Source of the DNA: Streptomyces sp. A1136
Lineage (GTDB): Bacteria > Actinomycetota > Actinomycetes > Streptomycetales > Streptomycetaceae
Length of the DNA: 58,255 bases
NCBI RefSeq assembly: GCF_004795055.1
Contig: NZ_SSBJ01000041.1
Coordinates: 1-58,255 of the forward strand
Direction: 5' to 3'
In this document: in pieces, positions 26,499 through 36,099 of the stretch
Numbering within the stretch: the first letter of the stretch is position 1
Layout: every line of letters starts with the position of its first letter
Position numbers and translations under genes: made by a program
Notes under the pieces: model-generated
Seen by the model: only the letters and a program-made list of their open reading frames with translations
Told to the model about the DNA's origin: nothing
The model's database searches: none

Positions 26499-27531
26499 AG
26501 TGGTGATACGTCTACATGAACTGATCTGAGGGAAGAAGGAGTTACTCGCTCCACTGAAACGAGTGCCAACAGCGGGCGGCCTCGGGCACAAGCAAGACCG
26601 CGGGTCGCCAACGGGATGGTCTCCGAGATCCGGACTGAGATGGGGAAGCCGCTCTACGCCACACTGACCGACCGGCAACGTACCGAATTGGCACAGCTCG
26701 TCGACATGTTGACGGCGACGCCGCCCCTATGACCGACTTTCGGCGGCAGGGCACACCGCATGCCGGCGACCGCACCTTGGCGACACCCGCGGTGTGGCCC
26801 GGGACGCGCCGATGGCGGAACGGCGCACCGGCAGCGAACTGACAGGCCCACCGACGGCGGCACACCGCTCACGCGGCACACCGCTCACGCGGTCCGCGCC
26901 ATGCCCCCCGGGGGTCCTGGAGCCGGCAAATCATGACCGGTCCGACGGGGATGTCGCGGCGGCGCCGATGTCGGGCTTCGCGGGCGCTCAGCCATGCTGT
27001 CCCGGTGCGGCAGCGGTCAAAAGCCGGCGCGTGGAACGCCGGCGAAGACCTCAGCTCGCCCTCGGGCTGACGGTCGGGGAGAACTCGTGTTGACACCCCG
27101 CCGCATCCCCTTGCGGAGCCCTTCCCCCCGGGTGTGGCACAGGCCCGGCAGGCGGTCTGCGCCTCTCCGGCTTAGCTTGGAACCGTGGTCTCGCAGTAAG
27201 TATCGGCAGCACGGGGCCCCGGCAGACGGTATGCACCGCTGACGTGAGGGCCATCCGGCCCACTGTCCAGCGATGTTCGAAACAGGTTCTTGAGTGCCTT
27301 CACATGGCGTGGCCGAGTAACGGTACTTACCTCAGCCGCCCGCATTTCCGGCATGATGCCGCGCCCGTCGTGAAGTGTGGACCATCACCGCCAAGCGGGT
27401 GTCTACAACTTCGACCCCCGGCGGCAACCGTGGCAGCGCTCGGACTCGCTTTTCCCGTACCCGTTTGCCTCCGAACATCTACCCGAACGCACGCCTGCGG
27501 TGACGGTTTCGAACCAGCGAAAGGAGCAGTC
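26499..27531. other. Gene-poor region
   Basis: About 1 kb with only one recognisable relic, the MarR-like tail at 26616-26732. AT content is locally higher at 26500-26540 and 27180-27360. Other frames lack start sites and codon bias. Confidence 0.45.
26616..26732 (+). pseudogene. C-terminal remnant of a MarR-like regulator
   Basis: A 38-codon tail reading VSEIRTEMGKPLYATLTDRQ, then RTELAQLVDMLTATPPL. It matches the C-terminal dimerisation helix of MarR regulators (LT-x-x-QR-x-x-L-x-x-L-x-x-LL). No winged-helix sequence lies upstream in any frame, so this is a fragment. Confidence 0.35.
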
Positions 27532-27990
27532 ATGGGCACGCTTCCGCGCTCGACATCCCACTGGCCACGACGCTTTGTGCTGAGTGCGACAGCACTGGCG
27601 GTGCTCGGCCTCGCCGCCTCTCCGGCCGGCGCAACGCCCTCGGACGTGGGCACCCCGGCCGGCTCGACCCAAGTCGGTCTGGACAAGGCGCCGCAAGGCC
27701 TCTACTTGTTCCAGTACACCTACCGGGGGCACCTCAAGATCGGCGGAGGGAACTTCACCCTCGGTGGCAAGGTCTACATAGCCGTCAAGTACAACTCCGG
27801 GCAGCTCAGGTACCACGGGAATGTGATCGCGAAGTCGAATTCCGGCGTCCCCGGCGGGGCCGCCTATCTGGAGACGGACATCGCCGCTCCCTGCGCCCCC
27901 GGCAACAACGGCTACGCACAGGCGTACGACTACAGCACTGGGACTTGGTCGCCGAAGCTACCGGTGGCGATCTGCGTGCGGTTCGACTGA
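27532..27990 (+). CDS. Small secreted protein of unknown function
   Basis: A 152-aa exported protein. A basic n-region (STSHWPRRF) and hydrophobic h-region (VLSATALAVLGLAAS) end in an AGA-like signal peptidase site near residue 34. The mature domain is Gly/Tyr-rich with strands such as LFQYTYRGHLKIGGG, NFTLGGKVYIAVKYNSG and YAQAYDYSTGTWSP, and two Cys residues (APCAPG, AICVRF) that could pair. It looks like a small beta-sandwich. AAAGGAG lies seven bases before ATG 27532. I do not recognise a family. Confidence 0.75.
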   Translation: MGTLPRSTSHWPRRFVLSATALAVLGLAASPAGATPSDVGTPAGSTQVGLDKAPQGLYLFQYTYRGHLKIGGGNFTLGGKVYIAVKYNSGQLRYHGNVIAKSNSGVPGGAAYLETDIAAPCAPGNNGYAQAYDYSTGTWSPKLPVAICVRFD

Positions 27991-28428
27991 GCTTGCGGTG
28001 CGCAGCGCGCAACCGTAGCGCCCTCGCCCGCCGATCCGTGGTCGAGACTCCGGCGTCGGGGAGGCGTGGCCGACCCTGACCCGGAGGGCCGACACCCGCG
28101 GCACGGCCGAGCTCCCGGTCTCAACCGCGTTGCGCCGGCAGGGGGCGCGGGCCCGGCCGGCGGCGGCGGACTCGGCCACGGTAATCGCGATGCGGCAGGT
28201 GAGGAGGGCCTGGGCCGCTCGCGCGGCGGGGTTCATCACCATGCCTGCCTCCCTCAGGGACTACCTCTATGACGCTCCGGCGCGCCTTGTATATCGTTGG
28301 TGCGAGCGGGGCCGGCGACCGTAGACCTCCGTGACCGGCGAACTTTCGGCCGAGGGGATGCGCCCCGTCTGGCAGGTCCCGGGCGAAGGGGATGTCTGGT
28401 GGACCGCGAGGGCGGACGTGGTGGCGGA
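27991..28428. other. Intergenic region, no gene seen
   Basis: The region between the secreted protein and the AraC regulator. Frames here have no ribosome binding site or family resemblance. A weak 5-bp stem lies just after the upstream stop. Confidence 0.45.
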
Positions 28429-29277
28429 GTGGATCGTGAGGTTACGGTCATCGGCGCCGGCGGTCTGCGACGGGTAACCCGCCCCCTACACCCCGGACTG
28501 CAGCCCTATCTGTGCGGCCGCACCGGCTACTCCCACCTGGCCCCGCCCTACCAGGTCCGGATGGTTCCGACCGGCCACGTCATACTGACGCTCAGCCTGG
28601 CCGAGCCGTTCAGCCAGATCCGCCGCCTCGGCATGCCGGGCCCGGGCACCGGCCGGATCGGTTCGGCGGTGGTGGGCATGGAGGACCGGCCCGCGTGGTG
28701 CGCACATCCCGGTGGCCGGCAGGAGGTGATCCGCCTGGAGTTCACCCCCCTCGGTGCCTACCGGCTGCTCGCCCTTCCCATGCGCGAGTTGACCAACCGC
28801 GTGGTCGAGCTGGACGGCGTCCTGGGCCCCGAGGCCGGTGTGCTGGTGGAGCGTCTGGCGGCCGCCCGTGACTGGGGCGCCAGGTTCGACCTGCTCGACG
28901 CCGTGCTGCTGGCCCGGCTCGGGCGCGGCCCGGAGCCCGCACCCGAGGTCGAGCACGCGTGGCGTCTGCTCTCCGACTCGGCCGGTGCGCTTCCCATCGC
29001 CCGGCTCGCCGACGAAGTGGGGTGGAGCCGCAGCTACCTGGTTCGCCGGTTCACCGAGCAGGTCGGGCTCACGCCGAAGACCTCGGCCCGAGTCCTCCGG
29101 TTCCGCCGCGCCGCGGAGCTGGTTGCCCGCGGGCCCGTGGACCTCGCCGGAATCGCCGCCAGGTGCGGCTTCTACGACCAGGCCCACCTCACGCGGGAGT
29201 TCCGATCCCTGGCCGGCCTCACCCCCGGCCGGATGGCGACGACCACCCGCCCGGTGGACGAGGCCTTCGCGCTCTAG
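28429..29277 (+). CDS. AraC-family transcriptional regulator
   Basis: A 282-aa regulator. The N-terminal effector region has RPLHPGLQPYLCGRTGY and VRMVPTGHVILTLSL (DUF6597-like in actinobacterial AraC proteins). The C-terminal part (about 180-280) has both AraC helix-turn-helix units: ARLADEVGWSRSYLVRRFTE and VDLAGIAARCGFYDQAHLTR, ending FRSLAGLTPG. GTG 28429 is uncertain; upstream codons remain open but without family character. The ligand and targets are unknown, and the flanking regions are gene-poor. Confidence 0.85.
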   Translation: MDREVTVIGAGGLRRVTRPLHPGLQPYLCGRTGYSHLAPPYQVRMVPTGHVILTLSLAEPFSQIRRLGMPGPGTGRIGSAVVGMEDRPAWCAHPGGRQEVIRLEFTPLGAYRLLALPMRELTNRVVELDGVLGPEAGVLVERLAAARDWGARFDLLDAVLLARLGRGPEPAPEVEHAWRLLSDSAGALPIARLADEVGWSRSYLVRRFTEQVGLTPKTSARVLRFRRAAELVARGPVDLAGIAARCGFYDQAHLTREFRSLAGLTPGRMATTTRPVDEAFAL

Positions 29278-29725
29278 GACGAGGTCACATTCGTCCAAGC
29301 CGAACGCTGCTTCGCGCGGCTACGTTCGAGAGCGGGGTCGGGGCCGGCCGGAGCACACCTGACCGCCTCCACCGGCTCCGTTCGATCGAACGTGACCCGG
29401 AGGGGCACACGACGGATGTGGCACAACGGGATTCCGATTCTGCTCGCGATCACGGGCCCGGTGCCGGCAGGTGCCGAGGAAGCGGAAGTTCTTTCCGACG
29501 GAGGGGCACGGCCGGCTCAGGGAAGCCGTCCGACAGGCCGTCTTGGAGGGCGCGGTCCTGCTGGAGCGGCACCGGGCGGCGCGCGGGGCCCAGGCCTGGG
29601 CTGCAAGGCCGGCTCGGGCTCGCTCTCGGCCCGTTGACGCACGCCGCCCACCTTCGTCGTTCCGCGCACGATCAGCGGCCGGAGGGACCTGGGCGCCATG
29701 GATTGATTCGGGAGGGAACACGTAG
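29278..29725. other. Intergenic region upstream of the kinase pair
   Basis: About 450 bases with no supported gene. It includes the GGGAGGG binding site of the downstream gene at its right end. No clear promoter could be singled out. Confidence 0.45.
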
Positions 29726-31813
29726 ATGACGACACCCCTGCGGGCGGGCGATCCGCGTGAAGTGGGCGGTTATCGGCTGGTCGGGCGGTTGGGCGGTGGG
29801 GAGCTGGGGACGGTGTTCCTTGGCCGCTCCCGCAGCGGCCGGCTGGTGGCGGTGCGGGTGGTCGCGCCCGAGTTGGCGGCCGATGCGGAGTTTCGGCGCC
29901 GTTTCTCGGAGCTGACCACCTCGGCGCGGGCAGTGAGCGGCGTCTACACGGCGCAGGTGGTGGACGCCGCCGCCGATGGGGACGTGCTGTGGGTGGCGAG
30001 CGAGTACATCCCCGGTCCGTCGCTGCGGGAGGCGGTGGCGGCGCACGGGCCGCTGCCGGAAGAGGCGGTGCGGGCGCTGGGGTCCGGGCTGGCGGAGGCA
30101 TTGGCCGCTGTACACGCGGCCGATCTGCTGCACGGTGGTCTCACCCCAAGCGACGTGATCCTCGCTGACGACGGTCCGCGGCTGACCGACTTCGCGCTCG
30201 ACCGGCTGAGGGACGCCGCCCATCCGTCCCGGACGGTCGCCGCGGCACCGGGCGGCGTGTTCCTCGCGCCGGAACAGGTGCGCGCCGGCACGGCCGTCGC
30301 GGCCTCGGACGTTTTCTCCCTCGGCTCCGTGCTGGTCTTTGCCGCCACCGGGCGCAACGCCTTCGGCGATGGAATCGGGTCGGATGCGCTGCTGCGCGTG
30401 GTGACGCGGGAACCGGACCTCGCGGGGGTGCCCCACCCGCTGCTCGGTCTGATCGGCGCCTGCCTGGCCAAGGACCCGCAGGCCCGCCCGGATCTCGACG
30501 AGGTGGTACGCAACCTGGCCGGGCCAGGTCCGGGCGACTGGCTGCCGCCCACCCTCGTCGCCATGGTGGGCGAGTGGAAGGCCGAGGCCGGCACCCACAT
30601 CGGGACCAGGGCACAGCCGGGGCGGCGGGCGCTTCTGGCGGCTGCCGGTATCGCCGCCCTCGCGGCCGTCGCGGTGCCCGTGGGGATCTGGGCCGCCGCC
30701 GGCGAGGACCGGCCGGCCAGTGGCACCCCCGGCTCCTCCGACAGAGCCTCGGGCGGCGGGCCCGGGACCGGCTCCGCGGCCGAAGTCGTGAAGTTGACGG
30801 CGGGCGCGCTGGTCGAGGTGGGCCGTGAGAACGGCGACGGCAAGGGGATCGCCTTCAGCCCGGACGGGAAGCTCTTGGCGACCGGTGGCTTGAACAAGGT
30901 CGTCCTGATCGACCCGGTCGCGGGCGGCCAGGTGGGTGTGCTCGCGGTGGACCGCGCCCTGGGCGACGCCAACGCCGTCGCCTTCTCCCGCACCGGCGGC
31001 CTTCTCGCCGCCTCCTACACCCTGCCTCCCGACCTGCGCAGCCGTGACGACAAGGACCGTGAGCACGGTCGGGCTGCCGTCACGGTCTGGGACGCGGCCG
31101 GCCGCCGGGAGGTGATCACGCTGGTCGCCGCCTCCCAGGGGAACCTGCTGGCGCAGCCGTACACGGTGGCGTTCAGTCCGGACGGGCGGCTGGTCGCGCT
31201 CGGCCGGGACGGGCGTGACAGCATCGGCACGGCGTTGGTGTGGGAGGTGACGTCCGGCAAGCAGGTCGCGTCCCTGGTCCTCGGGCCCGGGTCGAACGGC
31301 ACCCTGGGCGCCGCGCGCAGTGTCGCGTTCAGCCCGGACGGCAGGATCTTGGCCGTTGGCTACGGCAGTGACCTGAAGGGCGCGGTGGATTTGTTCGACG
31401 TCTCCTCGTCCTTCGCCCCGATCGCGACCCTCGCCCTGGGAAAGACCGACCCGTACGGTGTGACCTCGCTCGATTTTGCCCCCGACGGGAAGACCCTGTT
31501 CGGTTCGTTCGGCGGCGTCGCCGTGTGGGATGTGGCCGGCAGGAAGCGGACCGCGACCCTGGCCGACGTCAACGCGCACGTCCAGAGCGTGTCGATCAGC
31601 CCCGACGGGAAACTGATCGCCGGCGCTGCCAGTGCCTACTCCCAGGGTGGTGGGGTGACGGTGTGGAACCTCGACTCCCGCAAGTGGACGCATGTGGAGA
31701 CGGGGCGCAGCGGCGGGGGGCAGGTTGTGTTCGGTCCGGACGGCAAGCAGCTGGCCCTGACCACCGACACTGCCGAGCTGCTGGGCGCCGTCCAGTTGTG
31801 GTCGGTCGGATGA
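29726..31813 (+). CDS. Pseudokinase with membrane anchor and extracellular beta-propeller
   Basis: A 695-aa protein. Residues 15-270 have the Hanks kinase fold but lack catalytic residues. The beta-3 Lys is Arg44 (VAVRVV). The HRD motif is His136-Gly137-Gly138 (LLHGGLTPSD). The Mg-binding Asn is Asp, and DFG is DFA (155-157). A membrane helix (ALLAAAGIAALAAVAVPVG) lies near 310. The C-terminal 350 residues contain about six SPDGKLLA-type blades (IAFSPDGKLLATGG, VAFSPDGRLVALG, SISPDGKLIAGA), a WD40/YVTN-like propeller that should lie outside the cell. It overlaps the downstream active kinase by ATGA. Likely role: regulatory partner or sensor for that kinase. Confidence 0.88.
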   Translation: MTTPLRAGDPREVGGYRLVGRLGGGELGTVFLGRSRSGRLVAVRVVAPELAADAEFRRRFSELTTSARAVSGVYTAQVVDAAADGDVLWVASEYIPGPSLREAVAAHGPLPEEAVRALGSGLAEALAAVHAADLLHGGLTPSDVILADDGPRLTDFALDRLRDAAHPSRTVAAAPGGVFLAPEQVRAGTAVAASDVFSLGSVLVFAATGRNAFGDGIGSDALLRVVTREPDLAGVPHPLLGLIGACLAKDPQARPDLDEVVRNLAGPGPGDWLPPTLVAMVGEWKAEAGTHIGTRAQPGRRALLAAAGIAALAAVAVPVGIWAAAGEDRPASGTPGSSDRASGGGPGTGSAAEVVKLTAGALVEVGRENGDGKGIAFSPDGKLLATGGLNKVVLIDPVAGGQVGVLAVDRALGDANAVAFSRTGGLLAASYTLPPDLRSRDDKDREHGRAAVTVWDAAGRREVITLVAASQGNLLAQPYTVAFSPDGRLVALGRDGRDSIGTALVWEVTSGKQVASLVLGPGSNGTLGAARSVAFSPDGRILAVGYGSDLKGAVDLFDVSSSFAPIATLALGKTDPYGVTSLDFAPDGKTLFGSFGGVAVWDVAGRKRTATLADVNAHVQSVSISPDGKLIAGAASAYSQGGGVTVWNLDSRKWTHVETGRSGGGQVVFGPDGKQLALTTDTAELLGAVQLWSVG

Positions 31814-33318
31814 TCCGGCCGCTGGACGCGGAGGACCCGCGTCAGGTCGGGCCGTACGAGCTGGTGCGGCGGCTGGGCCGGGGCGGGATGGGCGAGGTGT
31901 TCCTCGGTCGGTCGCCGGGCGGCCGGTTGGTGGCGGTCAAGGTGGTGGCAGCCGAGCTCGCGCACGACGCCGACTTCCGCCGGCGCTTCGCGCTGGAGGT
32001 GAAGGCCGCACGGAAGGTCGGCGGGTTCTACACGGCGCAGGTGGTGGACGCCGACACCGACGCGGTCCGGCCCTGGCTGGTCACCGCCTACATCCCCGGC
32101 CCGTCGCTGCACCAGGTGGTTCGCGACAGCGGGCCGCTGCCGCTTCGGGCGCTTCGGGTGCTCGGCTCCGGCCTGGCCGAGGGTCTGGCCGCCATCCACG
32201 CCGCCGACCTGGTTCACCGGGATCTGAAGCCCGCGAACGTCATCGTCGCCGACGACGGCCCGCGGGTCATCGACTTCGGGATCGCCCGAGCCCTGGACGG
32301 CGGCCAGCACACCGGGGCGGTGATCGGCACCCCTGGCTTCATGTCGCCGGAGCAGGCCCGGGGCGAGTCCACCGGGCCGGCCTCCGACGTGTTCGCGCTC
32401 GGCTGCGTCCTCACCTACGCCGCCACCGGGCACAGCCCCTACGGGCAGGGCCGCCCCGACGTCATCCTCTACCGGACGGTGCACGAGCCCCCGGATCTGG
32501 AGGGGGTGCCGGACGAGCTGACTGCGTTCCTCCGGATCTGCCTGGCCCCCGAGCCGGGCAGGCGTCCGCTGGTGTCGGACGCGCTGCAACACCTGGTGAC
32601 CGCCGCCGACGACACACAGTGGCTGCCCGCCGGGGTCGCGGCGATGATCGGCGAGCGGCGCGCGGCGACGGTCGTCCTGCGCGAGCGCGCCACCCCCGAA
32701 CCGGCCGTCACCGGACCGGGCTCCGGCCCGGAATCCGGGCCGGTGCGGCGCCGCCGCGCGGTGCCGGTGGCGGCGGCCGCGACCCTGGCCGTCGGTGCCG
32801 CCGCCTGGGCCACCGTCGCACTGCTGCACCCCTTCGACGCCGGAGGCGGCTCGGGGACGTCCGGGTCGTCGGCGAGCGCGAAGGCCGCCGCGTGGAGCGG
32901 GGACCCGTGCGACGTCACGAACTACTCCCTCATCCAAGACCACCAGCTCACCAGCGTCGGGCAGGCCGGCGGCTTCACCAACGGCTCCGACCGAGTGAAG
33001 ACCTGCACCTGGAAGGTCGGGGCCGCGACGGTGGACAACAACCAGACGATGACGTTGGCCTACTCCACCGCCCCGTTCCACCTGATCACGGACCGCAAGA
33101 ATCCGAAGGAGTCGGCCAACCTGCACCTGGACGGGCTCACCTCCGCTGCGGCCTACGTGAACCAGGAGGAGGACCGGTGCGAGGTCGACTGGCGGACCCC
33201 CGACGGCTACGCCGCCGTCCTCGAATCCGAACCCCGCGGCAGTGCCTCGTGTAGCCGTGGCGCCCAATTCGCCCGAGACCTGGCCCCCAAACTGGCCGGC
33301 GGAACACAGACCACCTGA
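31810..33318 (+). CDS. Receptor-type Ser/Thr protein kinase
   Basis: A 502-aa Hanks kinase with intact catalytic residues at the same positions as its upstream pseudokinase paralogue. The Gly-rich loop is GRGGMGEVF, followed by Lys44 in VAVKVV, Asp138 in VHRDLKPAN and DFG at 155-157, then GTPGFMSPEQARG. A membrane helix (AVPVAAAATLAVGAAAW) lies around 325. The external C-terminal domain has DPCDVTNYSLIQDH, KTCTWKV and two later Cys residues, resembling DUF3558-type sensor domains. It phosphorylates Ser/Thr of unknown substrates. Its start lies within the stop of the pseudokinase, so both are made together. A terminator follows. Confidence 0.92.
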   Translation: MIRPLDAEDPRQVGPYELVRRLGRGGMGEVFLGRSPGGRLVAVKVVAAELAHDADFRRRFALEVKAARKVGGFYTAQVVDADTDAVRPWLVTAYIPGPSLHQVVRDSGPLPLRALRVLGSGLAEGLAAIHAADLVHRDLKPANVIVADDGPRVIDFGIARALDGGQHTGAVIGTPGFMSPEQARGESTGPASDVFALGCVLTYAATGHSPYGQGRPDVILYRTVHEPPDLEGVPDELTAFLRICLAPEPGRRPLVSDALQHLVTAADDTQWLPAGVAAMIGERRAATVVLRERATPEPAVTGPGSGPESGPVRRRRAVPVAAAATLAVGAAAWATVALLHPFDAGGGSGTSGSSASAKAAAWSGDPCDVTNYSLIQDHQLTSVGQAGGFTNGSDRVKTCTWKVGAATVDNNQTMTLAYSTAPFHLITDRKNPKESANLHLDGLTSAAAYVNQEEDRCEVDWRTPDGYAAVLESEPRGSASCSRGAQFARDLAPKLAGGTQTT

Positions 33319-33323
33319 CCGAC

Positions 33324-33354
33324 CGGCCCCGCGCCCGCCGGGGCAGCGGGGCCG
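33324..33354 (+). terminator. Terminator hairpin after the kinase pair
   Basis: CGGCCCCGC (33324-33332) pairs with GCGGGGCCG (33346-33354), a 9-bp perfect stem with a 13-base loop, six bases after the kinase stop. Confidence 0.65.
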
Positions 33355-34049
33355 CACGGTGGAGGCGCGGGGCGGGAACACGCGTCCGACCTCGTAGATC
33401 GCCTCGGGTGGTGCTATCGCTGGTTCGGATGACTGACGATCCGACCTAGGGTGTGGTGAGTCCCCGGTGGCGGAGTCGCCGGGGACGTGAATGGGTCTGA
33501 CCTGTCACCCGAGTCTCGGTCAGCGTGACTAGTGCGGGGTGTGTTCAACGCCCGGGCCGGTTCGAGCAGCCTCGGCTCTGGCTGATGTCGAGCGGCGCGG
33601 CCCCCACACCCTCAAGGACCCCAGCTGACTCCTCCGCCGAATTTCCCCCATGGAGCATTGCCGATCGCGAGAACCTGTGCTTCCGGGGCACCTGGTGATG
33701 CAGGCGAAACTGCCGGTCGACTCCCCGTCCCCGACGAAACCCTGTGCGGCGATGGGGGCATCGATGTTCCCGCGCTCGACGGGCGTGCCCCGGGTGCTGA
33801 GGGCGGCGCCGATCACCTCTTGTTCGTGGCCGGCTCCGACGAGTTCGTGCGGCTCTGTAAGGCCCGGGCCTGACGCGCGTACCGATTTCCCGGCGTGGGG
33901 CATCACCACCCCGTGACCGCGCTTGCCGCCGGCCCCGGGAGCACGGTGGACTTCCGGCGCCGCGGGCGCCGCCGCGTGCGGCGTGCGACGCTGGAGGGAG
34001 AACGCCCTCGAGCACCCGGACCCGAGCGCCGGGGGACGCGGGAGGCCCG
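33355..34049. other. Gene-poor region
   Basis: About 700 bases. A plus-strand frame near 33720-33870 (DETLCGDGGIDVPALDG, then HLLFVAGSDEFVRLCKARA) looks slightly protein-like but has no credible start. Nothing can be named. Confidence 0.4.
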
Positions 34050-35522
34050 ATGGGACGGGACGTCCCGGCGCTGAGGTTCACCAGGGAGGACCGGCGCCGC
34101 TACCGGAACAAGACGCAGTCCTGCCTCGACGCGTTCGCCCGCATGCTGCGCGAGTCCCGGTTCGATTACGAGCGGCCCCAGGTCGGCCTTGAGATCGAGC
34201 TCAACCTGGTCGACGGTTCCGGCGAGCCGGCCATGTGCAACAGCGACGTTCTCGCTGCCATCGCCGACCCCGCCTGGTCGACCGAGCTGGGCCGCTTCAA
34301 CCTGGAGATCAACCTTCCGCCCCGGCGGCTGGCCGACGGCGGTCCTGATGCCTGGGAGCGCGAGATCCGTGACGCGCTCAATCACGCCGAGGAACGGGCC
34401 GCGACGGTCGGCGCCCACCTCGTCATGATCGGCATCCTGCCGACTCTCCAGCAAAAGGACGTGGGAGGACACGCCCTCTCGGAGAACCCCCGGTACCACC
34501 TCCTGAACGAGCAGGTGTTCGCCGCCCGCGGCGAGGACCTGCGGATCGCCCTCGACGGGGTCGAGAGGCTGCGGGCCTACGCCGACACGATCACCCCCGA
34601 AGCGGCCTGCACCAGCGTCCAGTTCCATCTCCAGGTCGCTCCCGATGACTTCGGCCCCTACTGGAACGCGGCGCAGGCCATCGCCGGGGTCCAGGTCGCC
34701 CTCGCAGCCAACGCGCCCTTCCTGTTCGGCAAGGAGCTGTGGCGCGAGACCCGTATCCCCTTGTTCGAGCAAGCCACCGACACCCGTCCCGAGGAGATCA
34801 AGGTGCAGGGCGTACGGCCCAGGGTGTGGTTCGGGGAGCGCTGGATCACCAGCGTGTTCGACCTCTTCGAGGAGAACCAGCGCTACTTCCCCGCCCTGCT
34901 GCCCCTCTGCGAGGACGAGGACCCGCACGCCACCCTGCAAGCGGGGGACGTGCCCGAGCTGGCAGAACTGAGCCTGCACAACGGAACGATCTACCGGTGG
35001 AACCGGCCCGTGTACGCCGTCGCCCACGGCAAACCGCACCTGCGCGTGGAGAACCGGGTCCTGCCGGCCGGGCCGACCGTGGCCGACATCCTCGCCAACG
35101 GCGCCTTCTACTTCGGCCTGACCCGGGCACTGGTCGAGGAGGAGCGCCCGGTGTGGTCCCGCATGTCCTTCTCCGCCGCGGAGGAGAACCTGCACCTTGC
35201 CGCCCGGCACGGCATCGACGCCTCGCTCTACTGGCCCGGCATGGGCGAGGTCCCGGCCGCCGAACTCGTCCTGCGCCGACTGCTGCCGCTGGCGCACCGG
35301 GGCCTGGAAGCCACGGGCATGGACGACATGTGGCGCGAACAACTGCTGGGCGTGATCGAACAGCGCTGCGTGTCCGGGCGCAACGGCGCCACCTGGCAGT
35401 CGGAGATGTTCCACCACCTCGACGACAACCTGCGCCGCCACGAGTCGTTGCGCCGGATGACGTGCCAGTACATGGACTTCATGCACATGAACGCCCCGGT
35501 CCACACCTGGCCCGTCGACTGA
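34050..35522 (+). CDS. Glutamate-cysteine ligase family (GCS2-type) protein
   Basis: A 490-aa protein. The opening region RPQVGLEIELNLVD is the GCS2 substrate-binding strand. The conserved LGRFNLEINLPPRRL, NPRYHLLNEQVF, ACTSVQFHLQV and KPHLRVENRVLPAGPTVAD blocks follow in order. The fold forms an ATP-dependent amide or peptide bond between Glu and an amine. True mycothiol producers do not need glutathione, so the actual product may be another gamma-glutamyl compound. GGGAGG precedes ATG 34050 at good spacing. The gene appears monocistronic. Confidence 0.85.
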   Translation: MGRDVPALRFTREDRRRYRNKTQSCLDAFARMLRESRFDYERPQVGLEIELNLVDGSGEPAMCNSDVLAAIADPAWSTELGRFNLEINLPPRRLADGGPDAWEREIRDALNHAEERAATVGAHLVMIGILPTLQQKDVGGHALSENPRYHLLNEQVFAARGEDLRIALDGVERLRAYADTITPEAACTSVQFHLQVAPDDFGPYWNAAQAIAGVQVALAANAPFLFGKELWRETRIPLFEQATDTRPEEIKVQGVRPRVWFGERWITSVFDLFEENQRYFPALLPLCEDEDPHATLQAGDVPELAELSLHNGTIYRWNRPVYAVAHGKPHLRVENRVLPAGPTVADILANGAFYFGLTRALVEEERPVWSRMSFSAAEENLHLAARHGIDASLYWPGMGEVPAAELVLRRLLPLAHRGLEATGMDDMWREQLLGVIEQRCVSGRNGATWQSEMFHHLDDNLRRHESLRRMTCQYMDFMHMNAPVHTWPVD

Positions 35523-35541
35523 ACAGTCCTCTCGCCCGGTC

Positions 35542-35843
35542 TCAGCCGGCGCCCTCGTGCGCGCCGACCTTCCCCGAGACCGCGTCCTGGAGCGGTGTCA
35601 TCCGGTCCACCAGCTGCCGGAAGTCGGCGGTTCGACCGTCGGACCACCCATGGCGACCACCATGACCCGGCGGTGGCCGCTGAAGGCCTGCACCAGCCCG
35701 GTGTCCGCGGGCAGCGCCGGCAGACCCGATCCGGGAGGCGGAGCCTGAACAGCGACCTGGTAGTCGTCGAAGCAACCGGCACTGTCCTCGATCATGGCGG
35801 CCGGCCGTCGTCCGACCTCGTCGGGCTCCGTGCAGGAGTCCAT
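35542..35843 (-). pseudogene. Frameshifted small protein gene
   Basis: Minus-strand frame from 35843: MDSCTEPDEVGRRPAAMIED, then SAGCFDDYQVAVQAPPPGSG and ALPADTGLVQAFSGHRRVMV. After VVAMGG near 35650 the sense continues in another frame as WSDGRTADFRQLVDRMTPLQ to the stop. Joining the two gives about 100 coherent residues. Family unknown. It could be a true pseudogene or reflect an indel. The rest of 35523-36099 shows no other gene. Confidence 0.35.
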
Positions 35844-36099
35844 CACGCTCGAACCCAGCCGGGTAAAGGGGCCCCGGAAGCACCCTTGACCTGCTCCGGG
35901 AACAATTCGGCGAGCGGCAAGACGGGGGTACGGCACTCGACGGGGCAGATTCCGTAGGTCTCGCGCAATGAACGGCCGGAGTCATGGTGCGGCGACGGTG
36001 TTGCACGCGGCCGCGCGACGGGGGGCGGGCCGGCGCCTGTCTTTCGGCTCCGCCATGTGGCAGCGGCTCCGGAGCAGGCCCGTACCGGGGCACGCACCG

